64,000 bases of DNA from Oncomelania hupensis (GCA_036898135.1 CM072527.1:31973227-32037226), one strand, 5' to 3'. Shown: positions 43,680 to 57,000, counted from the stretch's first letter. Numbers and translations: made by a program. Notes: generated by a model from the letters alone, not told the origin.

Positions 43680-45385
43680 AACGAAAAGAAAAAATTAGAC
43701 TCACTTTAATGTCTTTTCAGCTAATTGATTTTAAAAAAAATCAACAATCAATATTTTTATTAGGAATATTCGAATACTTTGTATTTTTGTGTGTGGGAGG
43801 TGACTGGTCACGCCTGGGAGAGATTGTCCACCCCTTTAGGCTGCCGTAAGGAGTTTGTTCCCTTGTTGTCAATTTGGCCTTGGGTGGCTCCTGATGTGCA
43901 GAAACCTTGGGTTTGTGTTTGAAACCTTGACCTAGGCGACACGACATAATTATGTTATCCCCCATGACCCTTCGACTTCTGCTTTTGGGGGGTATACAGG
44001 GCTAAGTTGTCGGCTGACATTCTTTGCAGGATTGTGGCAGTGACCAGCAGAGAGTGTGGTGGCACTAATAGCCGGCAATCCGGTGTACTATCAACACGCT
44101 TGCCGCCTTGCAATGCAAAAAATGTGTATGTCCCTCTAAAGAGTGAAACACACAAATAACAGTTCGAGTTGGGCCGTATTTCTCGTGGTAGTGGCCGAGA
44201 GCTTGGTTTCTTAGTTGTTATTTGATTTATATTGTTGTTGTTATTAATTAATGTCTAATATCAACTGAATGTGTGAATAGACAATAAATGAAATATTGAT
44301 TGGCCGAGAGTCGGGAGTCAAATACTCCGCTTGGCTAAATGTATAATTTGTTTATTTGTATTTACTTATTCGCGCCACACACGAAGAAAAGTAAACTAAC
44401 AATTTAAAAACTAATGAACGAAGCGAAAAATAATGATGAATGCAAAATAAATATGACCGTTCAAGTGCCTGTGGTGTGACCTCACAGGCATATACATGAC
44501 GTAAAAACGAAGGCTACGTCAACCTGTAGTCATGTGTCGGTTCCGTCAGGGATGCTCTTGCCTAGCAAGAGGTTCTGCCAGTTAGGGTCATGGGGTTTTG
44601 TGATGTAGAACTTGGGCTAAAACTCATGTGACCATCCACCTTCGCAGCCCGCACGGGCTGACCACCACTACTACCACCATCACTGACCACGAGATCAGCA
44701 GCAGCAGCAGCAGCAGCAGCAGCTGCAGCAGCAGCCTGTTCCGGGTGTTCAAACTTCGCGGGCTGAGTTTCTCTATCTTTGGCTGCTGTAACTAACCCGT
44801 CTACAAAATATAGCCTAACACGATACGAAAGACACGCGTTAGGTCTAAAGTAAGATCTTTGCTTACCATCAAAGACAGATGCGAGATCAAGATCTCACAG
44901 CTGCATCATCAAAAAAAAAATCGCCATATTTCCGTCGGCCATTAGGCTAGCACATAGTTTCGTCGTTTCAACGTCTTTGCGACGAATTTTAGCGTTAAAA
45001 AAATGAATTTTAATACTTAATGGGCTCTACTGAGATGAATTGTAGCATGTTCCTACCATTTGCAAATTAGATTTATAATTTGAGACACTGACTTTTAATT
45101 AAGTTATTATTCAAGTCGAGCCAGAAGTGTGAGTGATCTGTCGCCCAATATATATTTTGAAATGGTCTTAGGCGTAGTAGGACCATCCTATCCGTTTTTA
45201 ATATGCGCAGAATTTGAATATAAAAAGTCGTTGCAGAGTGAGTGTTTAATGTGTATTGTCATGTGACAGAAGAAAGTTTTCAATGTTTATTGGACAAGAT
45301 CTGATTTTGAATCAGGTAAGTCTTCTTTTTCTCCTCCTTTTTTTAAAAAATTAATTTATGTATTATTGATGCATTCTTGTTTTTT
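43680..45385. other. No gene seen; (AGC)n
   Basis: AGC/TGC array (44698-44735). Small perfect hairpins CTCTTGCCTAGCAAGAG (about 44548) and TGCCTGTG ... CACAGGCA (about 44466). No supported ORF. Confidence 0.5.
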
Positions 45386-45386
<1 letters not shown>

Positions 45387-45474
<88 letters not shown>

Positions 45475-45506
45475 GTCGTCGTCGTCGTCGTCATCGTCAT
45501 CTTCTT
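45387..45506. repeat. (CAT)n then (CGT)n
   Basis: About 90 bp of CAT with one CCT, then CGT units. His, Ser and Asp homopolymer frames on both strands are artefacts. Confidence 0.95.
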
Positions 45507-45886
45507 TTTCTTTATATACTATGTACATGTATTACTTATTCATTCTTTTTCAAACATAACTATGATGCAGATTTCATATGTCAAACAAATGGCTTAACAA
45601 ACGCTAATTTCCGGTTGGACACGGCTTCATCATTTCCACCCTCCATCCTTTTTCCTCTTATTCTTCTTGTCTGGTATTTATTAATGATGCATTCTTTGGC
45701 TGCAGAACCGTGACGTATATTTTATGTCAGTCAAAAGTTTATTCACGTCAATTGCACTTTGAACACAACTTCCTTATTTCAAGTCACTGTTTCTTGACAT
45801 TTCAACCCTCGTGTGCTGTCGATCGATCCTGCTTTGTTGAAACTTGAGCTTTCAATTCAATATTTACTTAGCATATATTTTGCCTT

Positions 45887-45891
<5 letters not shown>

Positions 45892-45975
<84 letters not shown>
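45892..45975. repeat. (CT)n microsatellite
   Basis: About 84 bp of pure CT. Confidence 0.95.
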
Positions 45976-45977
<2 letters not shown>

Positions 45978-46154
45978 AATCTACCAACTCCCCCTCCCCC
46001 CATCTCTCTCTGTGACGCTGATATCATAGGCGGGTGATTGCCAGCTAAACAAATATACCTGGCAGCAAGCACTAGGGCCCCACTCACAAACTCCCACATC
46101 CGATCTCCCAGGATTATGCTCAGTACTCTGGACCTCAGATGATGCGCCCAACGA

Positions 46155-46230
46155 GTCTGTATCGGCCAGCACCTTGAGCTGTTCTTGTCCTGGAAAGCGC
46201 TATATAAGAACGATTTAAATATATATATAT
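46155..46230 (+). repeat. SINE tail fragment (D type) with (AT)n
   Basis: GTATCGGCCAGCACCTTGAG, then CCTGGAAAGCGCTATATAAG and an AT run. Confidence 0.7.
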
Positions 46231-46469
46231 ATATAATTTATATAACATTGTACTATTGGGTACGATTCTCAGCATTGCGAGCGATGTGAGTTGGATGATG
46301 TGTAAGCTTACATGTAAAGTCGATATTTGTCTATTCCTATGTATATCACAGGCGCTTGAGGACATGAGAGCGCCTATGCCTGTGACGCGTCTCCCTTTGG
46401 TTATCTAAGCGTCTGTGATATATAGTTTTAAACTGAGACTATGTGCCTGTTGTAATTCCTTTTGAGATA

Positions 46470-46599
<130 letters not shown>

Positions 46600-46724
46600 G
46601 AGAACTTACAACGCGCACATATCTCACCACAAGGCAACTCACGGCGCACGCATACACATTCTTTCGCATTAACATTTCAAGCACACTGATATAAACTTGC
46701 GCATAAATTACATGAAGATGAGAA

Positions 46725-49365
46725 GTCATTAAAACCCTGTATGACAAGGCTACCAGTGCAGTCCTCCACAACAGCGCCATCGGAAACTGGTTCAGAACAA
46801 CAATCGGTGTGCGTCAGGGATGCCTACTCTCTCCAACACTCTTCAACATCTTCCTAGAGCACATCATGTCAGATGCCCTTGCAGACCACGAAGGCACAGT
46901 CAGCATAGGGGGTAGAGCAATCTCCAACCTTCGTTTTGCGGATGCCATTGATGGATTGGCTGGAGAGGAACAAGAACTTGAACAGCTGGTACAGAGGCTT
47001 CAAACCACCTCCAGAGCCTATGGAATGGAAATAAGTGCAGAGAAGACCAAAATGATGACCAACAACACCAATGGCATCAACACGGACATCAAAGTCCAAG
47101 GCCAATCCCTCAACGCAGTGCATAGCTTCAAATATTTAGGAGCCATTGTATCAGACAATGGGTCCCGACAGGAAGTCCTCTCCAGGATCGCACAAACAAC
47201 TGCTGCCCTGGCGAGGTTGAAGCCAATTTGGAAAGACATGACCATCAGTCTACATTCCAAGGTAAGGCTGCTGCGCTCCCTTGTCATCTCCATCTTCCTA
47301 TATATTGTGACAAGGCGTACAATCTAGCCTGAGTCAGAGAGCACCCACTCATCTCTCCCAACCATCCAGTTAACCCCTCTACACTTCCAGCCGACCCTAG
47401 GACGCGCGCTGGCTCATTCACTTAAGCCCCGCCCCTCGGGCATCAAGTTAAAGCCTGACACAACCCCAGACTAGGTGTCAGTCGCAAACCCTCCAGCCTT
47501 CAAGCCACAACAACTTGTCCGAAGACACGTCTCCATCGACTGGCGACCTCTGAGCTTCGGCAGTACTCGTGTGCTTCACCCCGTCTTAGTCAAGGTAAGA
47601 GAGGAAACTTACTCTTTGTCATGTAGCAGACCCATCACCCGTCGTTCGCCCCCACGTTCGTATGTCCTGTCGGTATGTACGTTCGTGTTTATAGTTTCGT
47701 CTTGATGTGTTGCTGACATGTATTATTGCCTTGTATATATTATCCGCCTTGTTTATATGACTCATGCCATGTTTGAATTTATACTCGTATGCTCCATATT
47801 AGCCCCATGTGTAAATATCCCATGCCATGCTGTCCCTCCATATAGATTAAAGTCCCCCAGTACCACCCTTGCATACAACCCCTTTGTCCTGTACCCACTC
47901 CATTTGCTTCCCCCTTGCTCCCAATGTATAAATATTTGCCCCTGTTGCCACTACCCCCATCTCAATGCGCCGAAGGTATCATATATTAGCGGCTGCCAGT
48001 AAGCACCACCTTGGCCCCATAAACCTAGTTGCATTGTTTGACTGTTGGTATGCGCCGGATCAACCTTGACCGGTCAGCCAATTTGAAATCTGAATGGGCA
48101 AACTCGCGCAACAGGCGCTGAACCCAGGCTATACCTATCCCCCGCTGACACAGAGTCTGTATTGCGTTACAGACGGCTCCTGTGCAGGGCTCATACCCCA
48201 GCCTTGTACCATCTCTCAGTCGCTGACCCGCTGCAGGCCCCTGACAACCCAGGGAGTCAACGAGAAGCGTTCCCCCGAATTTCATCATCCATAGACAGCT
48301 AGCAACGTAAGCTGAAATCTACGCCTGTACCTCAACCAAGACTGGCATCCCCGGTCATTGCGCAAGAAGCGTGACCGACTGACCTGCATTCCAAGTGACG
48401 CCACGCGAAACCGGGACACTGTCCAACCAGACTATCTTGGAACAACCACCGCCCTCCATAGCCAGCTAAGTGATTGACCCACGAGCATCACCACTCGAAG
48501 ATCATCTGGCCAGAAACCAGCCAGATACACTCTTGCCCTATGACGATATCAGTCCACAGTAGCACTAGTACCCCAGAAGTCAACCACCCAGAATATCTCC
48601 GAGCTACTCCCTACTGATATAGACGCTACCCCCGTGACTCACTATTAGCGTTACTCAATATAGACGACCCAATTCGATTTAATAAAACTTCACAGTTAGA
48701 AATTGCACTCACCCAGACTGGCCTTTGTATTCGAATTTCTCAACTAGTGTAGTATACCATCTTTCTCGTCTACCCTTTGACTGTCTCTCATTTAATTAGT
48801 AGCCCTAGCCTTAATTCTCTTGAATGTCATCGCATCATTAGCCTAACAAAGGAGGTAATACCGCGCTAGAGATTAAGAGCTTACCCTCCATTCCCCCCAA
48901 CCCCTTTCTTTGTGACATATATGCTTGCGAAACGTGGACCCTCACAGCAGATCTACAACGAAGAATACAAAGCATGGAGGTGAGGTGCTACAGAAGACTT
49001 CTGGGCATTTCCTATACCCAGCACATCACCAACGACGAAGTCCGACAGACCATCACACAAGCCATTGGACAACACGATGACCTGCTCACAGTGGTGAAGA
49101 AACGGAAACTCCGATGGTATGGCCACGTCACCAGATCATCAGGTCTTGCAAAGACCATCCTGCATGGCACAGTGCAAGGAGGTAGAGGAAGATGGAGACC
49201 TAAATAGAGGTGGGAGGACAACATTCGACAATGGACTGGTTTGACACTGAGCGAAACAATCAGGGTTGCTGAGGACAGGGAAAGATGGAGTACGCTGGTT
49301 AAACGAATATCTGTAGTGCCCCTACGACCTCCGAGTTACGGGATAGGATAGGATACGATAGGAGA
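46725..49365 (+). pseudogene. RTE-like LINE, copy R7, split by a solo LTR
   Basis: 5'-truncated in the RT (VIKTLYDKATSAVLHNSAIG). It continues open through GVRQGCLLSPTLFNIFLE and NLRFADAIDGL, where the second catalytic Asp is Ala, to IFLY at 47303. After the LTR the same frame resumes (ACETWTLTADLQRRIQSMEV, 48923 on) to a stop in the RPK region (49205) and the GGATA tail (49340-49365). Apart from FADA and that stop the copy is well preserved. Confidence 0.88.
47306..48917 (+). mobile_element. Solo-LTR-like insertion (1612 bp) in R7
   Basis: TG...CA element (TGTGACAAGG ... CTTTGTGACA) flanked by the 5-bp duplication TATAT (47301-47305 and 48918-48922). Removal restores the RTE frame through IFLY-ACETWT. 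Inside are a GC box (GCCCCGCCCC, about 47426), a good splice donor (TCAAGGTAAGAG, about 47590) and AATAAA at 48681. No coding region of an LTR element, so a solo LTR; orientation plus by the AATAAA. Confidence 0.9.
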
Positions 49366-49435
49366 AGGCAACAACACATAGACACGGCATTCAAAGACAA
49401 GCATGAGAAATTTTCAAATAATGATTATGTACATG

Positions 49436-49491
49436 TTCAGTTCAGTGGATAAATTTACGTCCCCGGACACAGTGCGTATATAGGGGACCAA
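49436..49491 (-). mobile_element. Tiny retroposon (56 bp), copy M3
   Basis: Flanked by a perfect 10-bp repeat TATGTACATG (49426-49435 and 49492-49501). Contains TTTACGTCCCCGGACACAGT GCGTATATAGGGGA, the M1 core. Confidence 0.88.
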
Positions 49492-49869
49492 TATGTACAT
49501 GGCCATTTACAACTGCTCTTATAGGCTTGCGGGTGAGTTGCGTTAGGGGAGGGGGAAGGTAGTGTTGCGGGGTACTGTAGTCTAGGATTATTTAGGGAAA
49601 ATAAAAGTCTTGATTGAGGCCAGACTGTTTTTAATAGAGAGTGGGGCGCGCGGGGGGAAGGGCCGGGGGAAGGGGGAGGGAGGAGGGGAAGTAGGGAGTT
49701 CCATTTGGTGGGGGCTTGAAAAGAAAAGGAGCGTGGGCCTGCAGTTGTAAGTTTTGTATGAGGTATGTTGAGTTTGAGGTTATAGTAGAGATGTGTTGTA
49801 TTGTATTGTATTGTATTGTATTGTATATTCAAAAGATGGCAGTTGCAGCGACAGTTTCGACCAATTTCT

Positions 49870-50080
49870 TTCCCGCTAAGAGAGAAAGAGAGATTTCTGA
49901 AGTTCGATTTCCTTTCCGTCTTCCAATAGCGATCCCCCTGCCTTTACACCACATATTTGATAGATGTGTAATATTTGTGTGTGCGATAGTGGGTGACACA
50001 TGTGAGCTTGTATGTTGGTACAGATCGCCGCGCTTTGATCCTGATTGGTTATTAATATTTGGAGAAAAGCGCGAATACTA

Positions 50081-50145
<65 letters not shown>

Positions 50146-50170
50146 GTATTAGTATTAGTAGTAGTAGTAA

Positions 50171-50217
<47 letters not shown>

Positions 50218-50219
50218 AT
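49870..50219 (+). repeat. SINE family C 3' half with (ATT)(AGT) array
   Basis: TTTCCGTCTTCCAATAGCGA, GGTACAGATCGCCGCGCTTT, GAAAAGCGCGAATACTAT, then about 65 bp ATT and about 60 bp AGT. An ATTGT array (49799-49826) precedes it. Confidence 0.75.
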
Positions 50220-50239
50220 ATTAAGTTGCGCTTCCAATG

Positions 50240-50475
50240 GATAGGTGCAGGCGATATCAGGAATGTGTTTGTGTTTTTCACGTTATTGTGATATGTCCTG
50301 CACACAATTTATCTGGTAATGCTTAAGGACGTCTAGCTGCTTCTGCATTTGATTTTCCGAAAAGAGACGCCTGGAGGTTAGTCATGGAAAGTAGCCTACA
50401 AGAATCCCTTTATAGAAGAATCCATGATGAGAGAGAAAGAGAGAGACAGAGCTAGAGAGAGACAGAGACAGAGGC

Positions 50476-50514
<39 letters not shown>

Positions 50515-50862
50515 CAGAGAGATGCTGAGATGCTGGTCGGGGAAAGGTAGGAGGAGGGGAGGGAGCGCACCCAGCAGTAGTGAATGGTCACCATCGGCAG
50601 AGCGCAACATAAAACAGGAATTATCCTATCGAGGCAAAGGTTTGGGCGCAAGGGTCAAAATGAGTTCAAAGGTGGTCCTTTCTCATTTTCACGTCTGAAG
50701 GGCCCTTTATGACACTGGACTTGGGATCGCCGGTGTAAACTAGAATTACCCGTCTGCGGATTCTCTCTGCTATAATAAAGCCGCTCGCCAGTCACTGACT
50801 TTTCACAGTCTCCTCTCTGAAAATCCTTATCGGGAAGAGAGGGGACTATAAACTAATACATA
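50240..50862. other. No gene seen; purine tract
   Basis: GAGA-rich tract at 50425-50525. No supported ORF. Confidence 0.45.
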
Positions 50863-50874
50863 CACTGACTTTTG

Positions 50875-51056
50875 GTGGGGCCGGGTAGCTCAGTTGGTAG
50901 AGCGGCTTATTAGTAACCGAAAGTTACCTGGTTCGAATCCCGGATTGGCCAACGTGTGACCATATTATTCTCCCCTTATCATCAACTGGTTCGCTGGTGT
51001 CAGAATAATGTGACCAGTAGTCGCTCCGGTGTCGTGTGACTGTAATCTACAATTAC
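50875..51056 (+). mobile_element. SINE family T, copy T3 (182 bp)
   Basis: Flanked by a 12-bp duplication CACTGACTTTTG (50863-50874 and 51057-51068). The head GGGGCCGGGTAGCTCAGTTG GTAG has A and B boxes (GGTTCGAATCC); the body ends GACTGTAATCTACAA. It resembles a tRNA gene but recurs four times with a non-tRNA body. Confidence 0.92.
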
Positions 51057-51102
51057 CACTGACTTTTGCCCGGGGACAGAAATCTAACCACTGACTTCCG
51101 TC

Positions 51103-51170
51103 CCACTGCCGTCTCTCAAGTGGTAGAGCGTTCGCCGGGCCACCGATGACTCAGGTTCGAAATAAAAAGT
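51103..51170 (+). repeat. tRNA-like fragment, possibly another SINE head
   Basis: TCTCAAGTGGTAGAGCG (A-box-like) and AGGTTCGAAA (B-box-like), then AT-rich sequence. No copy elsewhere in the window. Confidence 0.4.
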
Positions 51171-51174
51171 TGCC

Positions 51175-53440
51175 AATTTTCACTGTCAATTTTAGCAGTA
51201 TGCTTGCTCTGGTGTTTCAGTGTTGATTTAGTGTTGATTTAGGTCCCTACCCCTTGTTCCCAGGGATGGTTATCCCCGCCTGCCATATCATCATGCTGCA
51301 ACCAAAGACTATCTATGCTACTACAACCATGACTTGTTTTATTTGCTATACAACTAACCTAGCGGACACCCAACTACAAATTAATGTGTTGAAATTGGAT
51401 AGAATGTAGCTGATTAGAGAAAACTATTTAATTGTTTCATTCAAATTAATGTTAACAGCGCTCACACGTACACGCACGCACGCTCAAACACACTTTATGC
51501 TAATGCGCACACACAAGCACACCTAGCCTGGCACGTAGGTGCTCATACAAACACACAAATATGCACGCACGCAAAATGTGCAACGTACACACCCACACAT
51601 ACACGCATAAGTAGGCCTACTTTCCGTTATAAACGCAAGCATGAACACATGCACTGACACCCGTATAAATAATTCATGCATGCAAACACACCAGAAACCC
51701 ACACAAACACAAGCACTCAAACTTGCCTAAATAAGTATGCACTCAGTCATGCATATACATGCTACGCATGATCGCACACACACACTAACGTGGCAATCGG
51801 TCCACCCTCAGTACGAGTAAACAGTATGTCCTGTTATTTTATTGGTGAGATTCTTGGCACCATGCAAATAGGCCTATATCATTGGGTGCCGTATAAGAAT
51901 AGAAGTCAAGCAATTAGAATATAATAATACATATTTTAATAAGTTACATTTCAAACAGGGGAATCCAAAGAAGGATTGTTTTCTTGTGTTTGTCGTTTCA
52001 GGAAGTTTACACTGTCAAGTGACCTCACCTGTCTCAACCGGTCCTGCCCTGTACGCACCACCACATGCAAATCCCCCCAACATGCCCCTTGCACGTGCTC
52101 CGGCCATGGCTCTCTCTCTCCATGTTGCATCACCAAGTTAGCATAAATAGCCGAGTCTTCCATTAAAAGAAAATAATTTGGTGTCGTCAATACAGCCTAT
52201 CAAACGTCCGTGAGAATTGTGTGAAAACTGTTCCAGCAAGTTCTTTGTGAAGATTCTACACAATTTCAGGAAATTTGTATAGCCATTTCGTCGAGTGTTC
52301 AAATTGTCGTCTGCTTCTGCTTCATAAGGCCTACGGCAATCTCGAGCCAACGCGTATTTGCAGCATCGCGGCTTTGTCGTCGAAATAACAGAATCGACTA
52401 TTTTGTCATCCATCAAGAGACAAAGCTGATGTTGCCGGCATATTGAAAAGGGGAAACCAGCAGTCGCCTAATTTTGAAGGTAAGCTTTTTATTATTTTTG
52501 AGAAATATTTGTTCATTGTATGATTGTACTCTTCTATCTACTCACCTGTTGTTGTTTTTTAAATTGTTATTTTGTTGTGGGGGAGGGGGGGGGGAGGGGA
52601 TCGTGAAAATCTTGTGTTAAATTATTGATAAATACAGTTCTCTCTTGTTCACATAAATGAATGTGACGTGTCCCTTAAGTGAATGTATCATTATGATACT
52701 GCCCCCTTATAACGCTTTTTAACTTACTTTCCTGTCGTAAAAAGGGATGTAAGCGGCATGACTACTGTAGCCGTAGGTTTTGAAACATTTCGGCGTGTAA
52801 CTCGATGTGTTCATAGAGGTCTATAAACATAACTTCTGACTCGCCGTTCATTTGTTATATATAGTCTATATATAAAATAGGAACCAAGACGGCTAAATAT
52901 ATTCTGTCTTGGTATGTAAGTTATTTTATACAAAAGTTCAATTTTCCTCGTCAGTAGGTTATTGTGCGTATGTCAGGAGACCTATGTTATCGTTTTCCAA
53001 GCTTGTAAACACGCTGCCTCTTTGTCCGAGTCCGCTAAATATAGGTATAGTGGCAGAAAAAACATGTTATTGACGAGAATTTCATCATGCAGCACCTCTT
53101 ACTGGTCAGAGCCTGTGTGGGGGAGGAGTATGGAGGTAGGAGGATGTGTTTCTGTGTGAGGATTTCCCCGAGGCTTGACTGCATGTCCGCAGATTGCATC
53201 ATCATAGGCACGCCCAACGCGTAAAGTGCATGCCTGCCTATGTTGACATCACGTGCCTGACTGCGGCAAACATCCCTGCGAAAAATTATTTCTACTTGGT
53301 ACACTCTAGGCCTACCATACTATTAACAACTGTTCAGTGACGAAGGCCACTCATACAGCTTTAACGGAGACTGACGAAGCCAACACCCTCTGAAAAGTAG
53401 TAGTCCACGCTGTTTAGCCAACACTCGGAACCCGGGAACA
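51175..53440. other. No gene assignable
   Basis: Includes a CA-rich stretch (51465-51790) and a G-run (52580-52600). A 92-codon minus frame (52416-52138) has mixed composition but no recognised motif. A donor-like GAAG/GTAAGC on the plus strand at about 52479 could belong to an untranslated exon. Nothing firm. Confidence 0.4.
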
Positions 53441-53451
53441 ACATTTTGGTT

Positions 53452-53643
53452 GTTGTTGTTGTTAGTAGATTATAGTCACACGACACTTTCGCATATAGGT
53501 GACTACTGGACCGATTTATACTGACACCAGCGGGCCAGTTGTTGGTAAAGGGGAAAATAATATGATCACACGTTGACCAATCCGGGATTCGAACCAGCGA
53601 CCTTTTGGTTACTAGCAAGACGCTCTTACCAACTGAGCTACCC

Positions 53644-53675
<32 letters not shown>

Positions 53676-53702
53676 CCCCCCCCCCCCCCCACCCACCCCC
53701 CC

Positions 53703-53738
<36 letters not shown>

Positions 53739-53783
53739 CTCCCCCCCCCCTCACCAACCCCCCCCCCCCCCCCCCCCCCCCCC

Positions 53784-53838
<55 letters not shown>
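53452..53838 (-). mobile_element. SINE family T, copy T4, with a huge poly-C tract
   Basis: Flanked by a 10-bp duplication CATTTTGGTT (53442-53451 and 53839-53848). The first about 195 bp match T2 with only a few differences. The SINE's terminal CCGGCCCC then runs into about 193 bases of C with scattered A and T (53646-53838), all inside the duplication. Confidence 0.9.
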
Positions 53839-53839
<1 letters not shown>

Positions 53840-54044
53840 ATTTTGGTTTTGTAGGTTTTAGCTATTTATATGTCGGCACTATAGAAAGAAACAACCTACT
53901 GCTGGCTCGACCTTTTTACATTATGTCTTAGGACCACTCCTATTGCTAGGTCTTTCTCCTTTCGAATGGAAAAAAAAATTGAGTGAATCGGGGTCTTTAT
54001 TTAGGCCTACCGCTAATACCCACCCACGCTACAGCGCGCATGCT

Positions 54045-57000
54045 CATTGTCCTATCCTATTCTATCCCGTAACTGGAAGGTAGTTGGGGCACCACAGATG
54101 ATCGTTTAACAAGCCTACTCTATCTTTCTTTGTCCTCAGCAATCCTTATACCTTCGCTCAGTGTCAAGCCAGTCCATTCTCGAATGTTGTCCTCTTACCT
54201 TTTTTTGTGTCTCTTTCTTCTTCTGCCTCCTTGCACCATGACTTGCAGGTTGGTCTTTGCAAGGCCCGATGCTGTGGTGATGTGGCCATACCATCGGAGT
54301 TTCCGTTTCTTCACCACTGTGAGCATGTCATCGTGTTGTCCGATGGTTTGTCTGTCGGATTTCGTCGTTGGTGATGTGCTGGGAATAGGGAATGCCCAGA
54401 AGTCTTCTTTAGCACCTCATCTCCATGCTGTGTATTCTTCGTTGTAGATCTTCAGTGAGGGTCCATGTTTCGCAAGCGTGTACATCAGCCTTACCTTGGA
54501 ATGTAGACTGATTGATGGTCCTGTCTTTCCTAATGGGCTTCATCCTTGCCAGGGCAGCAGTTGTTTGTGAGATCCTGGAGAGGACTTCCTGTAGGGACTC
54601 TTGTGTGATACAATAGCTCCTAAATATTTGAGGCTATGCAATGTGTTAAGGGATTGTCCTTGGACTTTGATGTCCGTGTTGATGTCATTGATGTTATTGG
54701 TCATCATTTTGGTCTCCTCTGCACTTGTTTCCATTCGATCCATAGGCTCTGGAGGTGATGTCAAGCCTCTGTACAAGCTGTTCAAGTTCTTGTTCCTCTC
54801 CCGCCAATCCATCATTGTAACGGAGATTAGAGATTGCTCCTACCCCCTATGCTGACTGTGCCTTCGTGATCTGCAAGGGCATTTGACCTGATGCACTCTA
54901 GGAAGATGTTAAAGAGTGTTGGAGAGAGTAGACAACCTTGACACACGCCGATTGTTGTTCTGAGCCAGTTCCCGGTGGTGCTGTTTGTGGAGGACTGCAC
55001 TGTAGCCTTGTCATACAGGCTTTTGATGAATTCAATAATGTTAGTGCTGATGTTGTGCACTCTCATGGTTGCCAACAAAGCTGTGCGCCATACTCGGTCA
55101 AAGACTTTCTTGAAGTTTACAAACACATGATAAAGATTTTGTTAGTGCTGTAGGTATTTCATGCAGATTGTTATGAGGTTGAAAATCTGTTCCAGTTCAG
55201 AGGCACTTCGCCCTGCCCTGAATCCTGCTTGTTCTTCAGCTATGATTTGTTCAGCTTGGGGTTTTAGACTGTTGAGTATTATTTTCAGGAGGACCTTGCT
55301 GGGATGGCTAAGGCTGATGGTGCGGCAATTTTCACACTCCTGAAGGTTACCCTTTTTGGGATTCTTGATGACAAGCGACTGAGTCCATGGTGTAGGCCAC
55401 TCCCCGTTCTGCCAGATCTTGTTACAGATAATGATGAGGGGGTCAATCATCGCTTCTCCTGCTTGAAGCAATTCTGCGGGTATGTTGTCCACTACCGCAG
55501 ACTTCATTTTCTTCAGCGATTGCACTGCTGCCTCAACTTATTATCGGAGAATTGGGAGGACTTCTTCTCTGTTCTGGGGACATGCTAGAACTGATGGCTC
55601 CCCATTTGGTGTGTGGTTATAAAGGTCAGAGAAGATTTCTTCCTCTTCTCTGTTCTCGGGACATGCTAGAACTGTTGGGTGGGTCTTCATTTGGTGTGTG
55701 GTTGTAAAAGTCAGAGCAGTACTCTGTCCATCAATCCAAGACATCTTGTTCTTCTGTAAGGCATATGCCAGACTTGCTTTGGATCGTGGAGACCTTGGGC
55801 TGTTTAATACTTGTCAGCTGCTTTAGTCTGGTAGGCCTTCTTGCTGTTGTTTTTGTTCAGACTGTTCTCTATGTAGTGATGAGGGTTGTGGTCGTGTCCG
55901 GTGATGGTGGTAGGTGTTAATAGCCTAATAGGATTATACCTCTGACCATTGTCCGGAGTCACAACACACAATTTACAAATACATTCACAAACAAAAATAA
56001 AACACGCTGGCTGGAAGGTGTGCGTTGTAGCAACTTTACTGAACTTAGACACAGAAAACATTCTTGCAAGTAGCATTGACATTGTTCACAAATCTATATT
56101 TCCCTCTTCTACAGTTCACAAACTCTTTATATTCTGACTTCGACATTGTTCCTATAGTCTATTTTCCCATTTTAACTTACTCTAACTCAACTCCAAATCT
56201 TCTCTTGGGACCGTCCTAGTCGTTCTATCTCTCTGTTCTAACTCTCTTTCTAATTAGCAATTCCGTCATTTTTGACTCTCCTTTCTGACTCTACTCTTTT
56301 CTGACTGTACTCTTTTCTGACTAATCCCGAATACCTGTCCTGCACTCGGTTTTATTCTCCTCGTTCCAGAGCTTGCCCGGTTCTAAAAACTCAACGGTTG
56401 GTTCCAGCACTAGTTCCCTCCTCCTTTATCTGTCTATCAAAACCTTGAGACCCATCCGTGATGGTATTTCTATCTCTAGTCTTAGAGTCCCATTAAGCTC
56501 CTCCTCTAGACTATAGTCATAACTTAGGTCACCACCAGACAATAGACTTCTTCTGGCAAGCATTTAAACCAACGATAATCATTACTATCTTCATGGACGT
56601 GTTGACGTCTTCTCCCAATGTGGTCTGGACACCAACCGGGAGACATAACTCCGCGCTCCATTATTGACCCTCGTGACCACCTGGGCTGATAACGGGATCC
56701 GCGTCAGGTATAACCCGTTGTTTGACACAAAGTTAAAGTCTTTCCCCCACGTTTTCGTAGCTCGTCACTCTTTCGATTATCGGCTCTGACAGACCGGGGA
56801 CGCCCATCCAAGATCAGACCCATGGACAGAAACCCATTCTCTTAAAGAGATACATGATAGAGTTACAAACAGAATCAATCAAATACATTTACTATAATAA
56901 AAGGCTGCTTCCACACATATTCATATCATGCAAAATGATTACATTAGACAATATACCAAACCAATGAAGATAACACTTCAAGCGCCTATTAAAATGTACA

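Noticed and set aside
44698..44735. Poly-Gln tract of a gene
   Set aside because: AGC array without an adjoining open frame of useful length.
45366..45713. His-rich, Ser-rich or Asp-rich protein
   Set aside because: All derive from one CAT/GAT array.
50877..50950. tRNA gene
   Set aside because: A and B boxes are good, but the unit is followed by a shared non-tRNA body, is flanked by a 12-bp duplication and recurs four times, so it is a SINE head.
52138..52416. 92-codon minus-strand gene
   Set aside because: Mixed composition looks plausible, but no motif, repeat match or splice support was found.
53573..53931. Pro-rich or Gly-rich protein
   Set aside because: Translation of the poly-C tract in SINE T4.
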